Shown here: positions 1 to 5,138 of the stretch, piece after piece
Layout: each line of letters starts with the position of its first letter
Position numbering within the stretch: the stretch's first letter is position 1
Assembly: GCA_964520975.1 (NCBI GenBank)
Contig: CAZFPA010000119.1
Coordinates: forward strand, 1-5,138
From: CAZFPA01 sp964520975
GTDB lineage: Bacteria > Bacillota > Negativicutes > Selenomonadales > Selenomonadaceae
Reading direction: 5' to 3'
DNA length: 5,138 nt
The notes under the pieces: generated by a model
Database searches by the model: none
What the model was told of the DNA's origin: nothing
Seen by the model: the letters and a program-made list of their open reading frames with translations, nothing else
Program-made: the position numbers and the translations under genes

Positions 1-75
1 GAAAAGATTTATAATATAGGTGATAAAATGGATGAATCTATTTATGGAATCGTCAAATATAAAAATACAGCGTGA
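1..75 (+). CDS. Possible C-terminal tail of an upstream gene (partial)
   Basis: The frame starting at base 1 is open without a stop until TGA at 73-75. It would encode about 24 residues beginning EKIYNIGDKMDESIYG and ending KYKNTA. The composition (charged and hydrophobic residues mixed, I/Y/K rich) looks like ordinary protein, but the stretch is too short to assign to a family. It is much more AT-rich than the rest of the window (19 of 75 bases are G or C). The alternative is a non-coding upstream region: a perfect TATAAT lies at 10-15, and an ATG at 28 preceded by AGGTGA at 18-23 could start a 15-residue peptide. Function unknown. The sequence left of the window would settle it. Confidence 0.35.
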   Translation, partial: EKIYNIGDKMDESIYGIVKYKNTA

Positions 76-146
76 GTCTGTCTGGGGCTTTTGATGGATT
101 GCAGGGAAAGCAAGGAGAATGAAAAGACGCAGCCGCTGTAGGGAGC

Positions 147-154
147 AGGAAGGA
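147..154 (+). promoter_or_regulatory. Ribosome binding site that decides the tpsB start
   Basis: AGGAAGGA sits nine bases before the ATG at 164, which is good Shine-Dalgarno spacing. An in-frame ATG at 119 also exists. Its AAGGAG (112-117) is only one base away, too close for normal initiation, and it would add 15 mostly charged residues before the signal peptide. The 164 start gives a compact signal peptide beginning MKKAVLRN and is preferred. Confidence 0.65.
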
Positions 155-163
155 ACCAAAGGA

Positions 164-1834
164 ATGAAGAAAGCTGTTTTGCGGAATTGCATTGCATTAT
201 CCTTGACCTCTATGCTGGTTACTCCGATAGCGGGAGCGGAACCGGGCGGAATGATGGATGCCGGCCAGATTGCGGCGGGCGTTGATCAGAATCGTGAATG
301 GAAGCCGAAGGCAGACGAAGCCGATGTGAAGGTGGAGCTTGGACAGGTGGAGAGCAAGGGCTCAGATATCAAAATCCGGGTGAATAAGATTCGCTTCATC
401 GGGCAGGAAATTCTTCCGGAGGGAGAACTGCAGACCATCGTAGCGGCGGATGTTCAGAAGGATCAGTCGGTAGCGGACCTTTGGAAAATCGCCGGCCGGG
501 TTACGGAATACATGCATAAAAAAGGCTATATGGCCTCGCTGGCCATTCTTCCGGAACAGGAAATCAAGGATGGCGTCGTAACCATTCAGCTGATGCTGGG
601 CCACTATGATAAGATCGGTTTTGAAAACACATCGGAAATGGTGACAGGGCGGGCGGTAGGCCTCACCCATGCCGCGCTGCCAGACAAGTTCATTGAGCGT
701 AAGCCTCTGGATCGGGCCCTGCTTATACTGAATGATATTCCTGGTGTCAAGGGTCATGCGTTTTTATCCCCGGGCAGCAAGAATGGTACCTCCAATGCGG
801 TTTTTCGGCTTACGACCACAGAGACCGATGGCGGTATCGCCTATGTGGACAACTACGGCAGTCGTTATACCGGGCGCTGGCGCAGCGGAATTCAGTACCA
901 TTGGAATAATCTTACACATGTAGGGGACCAGCTGCAGCTCGGCTATCTGCAGAGCTTTGGTGCTGGTATCCAGAACTATGATATACGCTATGAGCTGCCG
1001 GTGGGCAACGATGGCACCTTTGCGGGCCTGGAGTTTTTCCGCACGGACTATCGGCTGGGTCTGCAGTTCCGGTCCTATGATGCCTATGGAACCTCGCATG
1101 GCTGGAGGGTGTATTCCCGTACCCCATTGAAACGCACCCTGAACAATAACCTCTACTTTAATTTTGAACTGTCCCATACTTCCCTGACCGACCGCATGGG
1201 ATCTTTCCGTACGGATTCGGAGAAGCATGGCGATGCACTGCGTTTCGGCTTCCGCGGGGATTCCCGTAATTCCCGCTCGGCTTCCAGCTACAAGCTCATG
1301 CAATCCATGGGCCGTATGTATATGGACAGCGACTACGCGAAGTATTTTGACTATTATGATACGGATGGCTTTTGGCAGAAAACGAACCTGGATATCTATC
1401 ATATCCAGCGTCTCAGCAATCGCGTCAACCTCCATGCCTCCCTGCTTGCCCAGTATGCCTGGCATAACCTGGACTCTTCGGAAAAGTTCTACATCGGCGG
1501 CTACAATGCCGTGCGGGCCTTCCCGCAGGGGGAAAGCGGCGGCGACCATGGCCTGCTGGCCTCACTGGAGCTGCGCTATCAGACCGGCAACCCGCACTTT
1601 CAGCTTGCTGCCTTCTATGATGCCGGCTGAGTCAAGCTGAATCGCAATCCACTGGCGGGTGCCTCGGACACCACTCGCCACCTGGCAGGTGCCGGGCTCG
1701 GCGTCATCTTCACGGACAACGGCTCCTCCTACGCACGGCTTGACTACGCCTATCCGCTCACGGACCGCCACTCCGATACCTTTGGCGGTGACATCAGCGG
1801 CACCTGGTGGTTCCAGTTTGTACAGAAAATCTGA
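164..1834 (+). pseudogene. TpsB outer-membrane transporter (ShlB/FhaC/HecB family), interrupted by an in-frame TGA
   Basis: This is the outer-membrane pore that secretes and activates its TpsA partner in two-partner secretion. As read, translation ends at TGA 1628-1630 after 488 residues. Without that stop the frame runs to 1832-1834 and gives 556 residues, a normal family length. Seen in order: signal peptide with likely cleavage after AGA (about residue 25); plug-helix/linker region (about 30-65); first POTRA domain (about 71-148, from IRVNKIRFIG to VVTIQLMLG); second POTRA (about 149-220); then a 16-strand-type barrel opening with DNYGSRYTGRWRSG. The loop-6 motif is VRAFPQGESGGDHG at 450-463, where FhaC has VRGY. 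The stop falls just after FYDAG, so the truncated product loses the last barrel strands and the aromatic-rich end (WWFQFVQKI), which family knowledge says are needed for barrel assembly. The 67 codons after the stop hold no other lesion. tpsA lies 59 bases downstream on the same strand. A base error, recent mutation or readthrough are all possible. Family assignment is firm; functional state is not. Confidence 0.9.
1628..1630 (+). other. Premature in-frame TGA stop inside tpsB
   Basis: The codon follows FYDAG and precedes VKLNRNPLAG in the same frame. Both flanks match the expected ShlB-family barrel, so one codon was converted to a stop and no bases were gained or lost. TGG (Trp) to TGA is the simplest single change, but TCA, CGA, GGA or TGC would also do. 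No homopolymer or short tandem repeat lies at the site, so slippage-type phase variation is not indicated. TGG encodes Trp elsewhere in both genes and no other internal TGA occurs, so a reassigned UGA code is not supported. Confidence 0.9.
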
Positions 1835-1893
1835 CCTATGAGGAATTTCGGATAGAGTAAGTTTTGTATGGAATGAGAAGGGAAGAAACAAAA
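1835..1893 (+). promoter_or_regulatory. tpsB-tpsA intergenic spacer with the tpsA ribosome binding site
   Basis: This is a 59-base gap with no hairpin plus T-run and no convincing -35/-10 pair, so co-transcription of tpsA with tpsB is likely. AAGGGA at 1878-1883 is the ribosome binding site, ten bases before the ATG at 1894. An in-frame ATG at 1873 would add MRREETK but has only weak purine-rich sequence upstream, so 1894 is preferred. Confidence 0.6.
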
Positions 1894-4800
1894 ATGAGTA
1901 CACGGAAGAAGAATACACTCACCCGCCGTATCCTGCTGGGCCTGGCTTCAGCAACCCTGTGGATCGGCACTGCTATGAGCCCCGCCTATGCGGCGCCAGA
2001 TGCTAATGCCGTGCCTACCGGTGGTACAGTCGCTGGCGGAGGTGTGACTATTCATAACGCAGTCACGGATGCTGCCACGAATAAGACAACCATGAACATC
2101 ACGCAGACGGAAGCCAATGGCATCATCAATTGGGACAGTTTCAATGTGGGGGCAAATTCCACGGTGAATTATATTCAGACCTTGAACGGATTGCCGAATA
2201 CGGCCGCAATGACATTGAACCGGGTGGCTGCAAGCGGCGGCCTGTCCGAGATTGCCGGCCACATTAATTCCATCGGCACCTTTTTGCTTATCAACCCGAA
2301 TGGTGTGATGTTTTCGCAGGGGTCGACCGTCAATGCGGCCGGGATTATTGTTTCCACCGCAAACATTAAGGATGAAGATTTTAATAAGGGCAATTTAGTC
2401 TTTGATCAGAGGAATTCCACCAATGCCAATATTACCATGAATGGCAGTATGACAGCTGCAACCAATGGCAGTTATCTGCAGGGAACTGATGGGGTATTGG
2501 CCGTAGCTAAAGCGGCATTGGGGAATACGGTCCTGAATACAGCAGATATTCAAGTGGCAACGCATTTTTCAGCGGGAACGAACTGCATAAAACTTGTGGC
2601 GGATGGCAATATCAATGTTGCTGGCACAATGAATGCTACGACGATGACGAACATAGAAAGCGGCGGAACGGAAGGACAGGAGGGTTTTTCCGTAGATACC
2701 AGCGGGGCAACCCGGGTGGGCAGCATCATGCTGCGCGCCGATGCCAATGCGGATAATATCAATGCGGAGGGGACGGCGGCAACTGTTGCTTTCAGCAAGG
2801 GAGCAAAGCTGTCGGCACCGTATGTATCCGTTTACTATAATCCGGCGCTGGTCAATACGGTGAATGGCTCGGCAAAGTACAGCGGAACAGGAACGTATAC
2901 CCAAAAGCAGTATGATACCTATGGTACGGTATCTCAAGCGGATCTGGGATACATTGATGATGCAATCAGCGTAACATCGAATACCGCAAATTCGACGGCT
3001 ACGACTTCTACCATAATGTCGGATGGTACTGCAATCAAGGATGTCAAGGGAAAGTCTTTGACGGCTAAGAATCGTTCCATCTATATGCTGGTCAATGATG
3101 TGGACCAGCTGCAGGCCATCCAGACGACAAACGCCGAAATCGTAGCTGGAAAGCAGCATGGGAATCTGGGCGGCAGCTATGCCCAGGGGAAGACCATCGA
3201 TGCCAGCGAAACCAGCGGCTGGAACAGCAATGCAGGATTCCAGCCGATTGGTACAGGCTTGGGCACTGATGCGAATGCATCGACCTATCAAGGCACTTTT
3301 ACGGGCAGTTTTACCGGCAATGGCGGGATTGCGGCCTATTCGATAGATAACCTGCATATTAACCGTACCGACAAGAATCAAGTGGGCCTGTTCGCGGATG
3401 TGTCCGGTCATATCTGGTCCACGACACTGAAGGATGCAGCAATCAGTGGAGCAACGGATGTGGGCGGACTGGCAGGCAAATTATCTGGAACCATCAGCGG
3501 CTCGACGATTATCAATTCCGGGACGGGCGCAGCTCCAAATGTCAGCGGGACAACGGATGTGGGTGGATTGGCAGGCAATGTCGCCGGGGGCCATATCGTT
3601 TTGGGCTCATCGAATCAGGCCGTTGTGAGCGGGACGACCGCTGTGGGCGGGCTGGCCGGGAAAATGACGGCTGGCGCAACGATTACAGACAGTGCCAATA
3701 AGGGACGGCTCAACGGCTCCGATATGGTTGGCGGTCTCGTTAAGGGAACGACAGATGTGGGCGGCCTGGTCGGCAACATGACCGACAGCACCATCCAGGC
3801 ATCGGCGGCGAAGGCCGGCACCTATAATAACGGTAAAGTCATGGGGGACGCTAATGTGGGGGGCCTTGTCGGCACCATGAGCGGCAATAGTACGATCAAA
3901 CAGGCCTATAACACGAATGAGGCCTCTGTCCTGACTACGCAGATTACCAGTACGGGTGCTCTGGCAACTAAGAGTCTTTACGGAGCCGTGGCCGGTAATG
4001 CCGGCAGCAACAATGTTGGCGGGCTGGTTGGCAACATGATAAACGGAACGATTGATACAGCCTATAATGCCGGGAAAATTTCGGGTGATAGTGCTGTAGG
4101 AGGACTGGTTGGCTGCATGGCAACCGGAACGATTACGAAAGCCTACAATGCGGATAATAATACGGTATTGGAAACGGATGGCGGTACCGCAGGTCAATCT
4201 TCAAATACAGCCGCATATTATGGGTTCAGTTCTACGGGGCACACCTATACGTATAATGTCAGCGACCAGAAATGGTATCAGGATAATAGTACCGCGATTT
4301 CCTATACGGATATGCAGACGGCGGCTCCTGAGGCGACCCGTGTTTATAACAATCGTCTGGCTTATCGGGATGCGACCGTTACAGGGACGGGAGCCTCCGG
4401 AATAACGGGAGGACTGGTCGGCCAGATGGCCGGCGGAACCATCACACAGGCTTATAACGCGGGCAGGGTCACAGGCGCAGCAGCCGATTACACGGGCGCC
4501 CTTATTGGCCAGGTTACCAGTACAAGTGCTAAGATAGGAACAGATAAGAATGGTGTTTATTATGTCACTACGGATAATACCGGCGCAGCTGTGTCAAATG
4601 GCGGCAACGCAGGTCAGGCGCTGGGAACTGACAGTGTGGCAGAAGTGGATGTAACCCACGCCCAAGGGGTGACGTTGGATGCTTTGCAGCAGGCCTCTAA
4701 GACCGGCTGGTCTGGTTTTGATTCCAGCAATCAAAATGCGGATTGGATTGTCTACAACCATCAGACCACACCGCTTTTGAAGGCGTTCATGACCTGGATC

Positions 4801-5138
4801 AATATCAAGCGGGAGTACCAGTATGACGGTACCGTGCATAATCTGGTGACCAATGACGTAAAGAATTATTATGGCGGGGCCTTCTTTGATGCAGATAACG
4901 GCGAGGGGAAATACGTCAATAATGGCGGTACAAATATAACAAAAGCTGAATATACAGGCAGTACCTGGGTCGACCCGAATGCCGCGGACAAAGACAAGGC
5001 ATCGAATCATGACTACAGCAATTCCACGCTGTACAAGTATGAAAAGTCCTATATGTGGTCCCCGCAGCACGGCTATTATACCGATCCTGCTGCGGAAATG
5101 ATCGTGACGCCGAAGCCGGTCACGGTGACGCTGACGGG
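1894..5138 (+). CDS. TpsA exoprotein: FHA-type secretion domain, GLUG repeats, YDG-like module (3' end cut by window)
   Basis: This is a large secreted or surface protein of the filamentous-haemagglutinin type and the presumed substrate of the TpsB encoded just upstream. The frame is open for 1081 codons with no stop before the edge. Seen in order: signal peptide with cleavage after AYA at about residue 33; TPS secretion domain at about 47-170, with INWDSFNVG (78-86), NRV (109-111), the hallmark NPNGVMF (134-140) and AAGIIVSTANI; beta-helix-like stem rich in N, T, G and A at about 171-390, including CIKLVADGNINVAG (231-244); a GLUG-array lead-in at about 395-520 (IYMLVNDVDQLQAI, IDASETSGWN, GFQPIGTG, VGLFADVSG); about ten GLUG hooks at 523-873; an array-closing motif, DWIVYNHQTTPLLKAFM, at 950-966; then YQYDGT at 975-980 and ITPKPVTVTLT-like sequence at the edge, typical of YDG/MBG repeats. 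Adhesin or matrix roles are common in this class, but none is shown here. No toxin or protease motif is visible. If TpsB is truly broken, export would need another transporter. Family assignment is strong; specific function is unknown. Confidence 0.93.
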   Translation, partial: MSTRKKNTLTRRILLGLASATLWIGTAMSPAYAAPDANAVPTGGTVAGGGVTIHNAVTDAATNKTTMNITQTEANGIINWDSFNVGANSTVNYIQTLNGLPNTAAMTLNRVAASGGLSEIAGHINSIGTFLLINPNGVMFSQGSTVNAAGIIVSTANIKDEDFNKGNLVFDQRNSTNANITMNGSMTAATNGSYLQGTDGVLAVAKAALGNTVLNTADIQVATHFSAGTNCIKLVADGNINVAGTMNATTMTNIESGGTEGQEGFSVDTSGATRVGSIMLRADANADNINAEGTAATVAFSKGAKLSAPYVSVYYNPALVNTVNGSAKYSGTGTYTQKQYDTYGTVSQADLGYIDDAISVTSNTANSTATTSTIMSDGTAIKDVKGKSLTAKNRSIYMLVNDVDQLQAIQTTNAEIVAGKQHGNLGGSYAQGKTIDASETSGWNSNAGFQPIGTGLGTDANASTYQGTFTGSFTGNGGIAAYSIDNLHINRTDKNQVGLFADVSGHIWSTTLKDAAISGATDVGGLAGKLSGTISGSTIINSGTGAAPNVSGTTDVGGLAGNVAGGHIVLGSSNQAVVSGTTAVGGLAGKMTAGATITDSANKGRLNGSDMVGGLVKGTTDVGGLVGNMTDSTIQASAAKAGTYNNGKVMGDANVGGLVGTMSGNSTIKQAYNTNEASVLTTQITSTGALATKSLYGAVAGNAGSNNVGGLVGNMINGTIDTAYNAGKISGDSAVGGLVGCMATGTITKAYNADNNTVLETDGGTAGQSSNTAAYYGFSSTGHTYTYNVSDQKWYQDNSTAISYTDMQTAAPEATRVYNNRLAYRDATVTGTGASGITGGLVGQMAGGTITQAYNAGRVTGAAADYTGALIGQVTSTSAKIGTDKNGVYYVTTDNTGAAVSNGGNAGQALGTDSVAEVDVTHAQGVTLDALQQASKTGWSGFDSSNQNADWIVYNHQTTPLLKAFMTWINIKREYQYDGTVHNLVTNDVKNYYGGAFFDADNGEGKYVNNGGTNITKAEYTGSTWVDPNAADKDKASNHDYSNSTLYKYEKSYMWSPQHGYYTDPAAEMIVTPKPVTVTLT
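3460..4512 (+). repeat. GLUG-motif repeat array within tpsA
   Basis: The signature VGGL[AV]G recurs in the protein with hooks beginning near residues 523, 556, 584, 612 (degenerate, VGGLVKG), 622, 655, 708, 735 and 838 (TGGLVGQM), plus a weak last copy near 867 (TGALIGQ). Units are followed by turns such as AYNTN, AYNAGKISG, AYNADNN and AYNAGRVTG. Spacing is irregular, mostly 27-53 residues, with one short 10-residue step and one gap of about 100. At DNA level, 3445-3480 and 3544-3579 match at 30 of 36 positions, and related copies lie at 3628-3663 and 3742-3777, so the units arose by duplication. GLUG repeats are known in secreted surface proteins and IgA-protease relatives, where they probably form beta-helical or beta-roll coils. 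Their ligand here is unknown. Confidence 0.85.

Noticed and set aside
10..15. TATAAT as the -10 box of a tpsB promoter
   Set aside because: The match is perfect, but any -35 would lie outside the window, the region is AT-rich so chance matches are likely, and the same bases may be the end of an upstream gene. It remains possible but unsupported.
94..141. Fifteen-codon upstream ORF starting at ATG 94
   Set aside because: It is very short, has no good ribosome binding site, and shows no similarity pattern suggesting a leader peptide.
119..163. Earlier ATG for tpsB at 119
   Set aside because: Its Shine-Dalgarno-like AAGGAG is only one base from the ATG, and the added residues (MKRRSRCREQEGTKG) do not improve the signal peptide. 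The ATG at 164 has proper spacing.
764..1549. Long open frame on the minus strand inside tpsB (261 codons)
   Set aside because: It lies fully antisense to a clearly recognisable ShlB-family barrel, has no recognisable domain, and is explained by the codon bias of the + strand gene.
1628..1630. UGA recoded as Trp or Gly by an alternative genetic code
   Set aside because: Trp is encoded by TGG many times in both genes, and no other in-frame TGA appears in more than 1600 codons, so code reassignment is not supported.
2569..3411. Long open frame on the minus strand inside tpsA (280 codons), with a similar one at 3607-4197
   Set aside because: Both are antisense shadows of the TpsA stem and GLUG array. 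Their Ile/Arg/Cys-rich translations look like artefacts of the repeated Gly/Thr/Asn codons opposite.

Overview
The window holds a two-partner secretion (type Vb) locus, both genes on the + strand. First comes an outer-membrane TpsB transporter of the ShlB/FhaC/HecB family (164-1834). It is followed 59 bases later by a large TpsA exoprotein with a filamentous-haemagglutinin N-terminal secretion domain (1894 to beyond the right edge). About 97% of the window belongs to these two genes. No RNA gene, insertion sequence, CRISPR array or convincing terminator was seen.

Organism: a diderm bacterium is required, because both partners have Sec-type signal peptides and TpsB is an outer-membrane barrel. 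The FHA-type secretion domain, GLUG-repeat array and apparent YDG/MBG-type modules together, with clear AGGAAGG/AAGGGA ribosome binding sites and intermediate GC, fit a Negativicutes (Selenomonas/Mitsuokella-like) genome. This is inference from family knowledge; proteobacteria carry similar systems. The genetic code is the standard bacterial one: tryptophan is TGG throughout and no other in-frame TGA occurs inside either gene.

Layout: 1-75 is AT-rich (19 of 75 bases G or C) and open in one frame up to a TGA at 73-75, possibly the tail of an upstream gene. 76-163 is a short leader ending in the tpsB ribosome binding site. 164-1834 is tpsB, interrupted by an in-frame TGA at 1628-1630. The same frame continues for 67 more sense codons that encode the expected end of the barrel and stops at 1832-1834. 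1835-1893 is a short spacer with the tpsA ribosome binding site. 1894-5138 is tpsA, open for 1081 codons: signal peptide, secretion domain, beta-helix stem, GLUG array, and the start of YDG-like modules.

How they work together: TpsA would cross the inner membrane through Sec, its N-terminal domain would be recognised by the periplasmic POTRA domains of TpsB, and the chain would be threaded through the TpsB barrel to fold as a long beta-helix outside the cell. The main anomaly is that the transporter, as read, lacks its last barrel strands while its substrate gene is intact. That suggests a very recent nonsense mutation, a base error, rescue by another TpsB, or readthrough.
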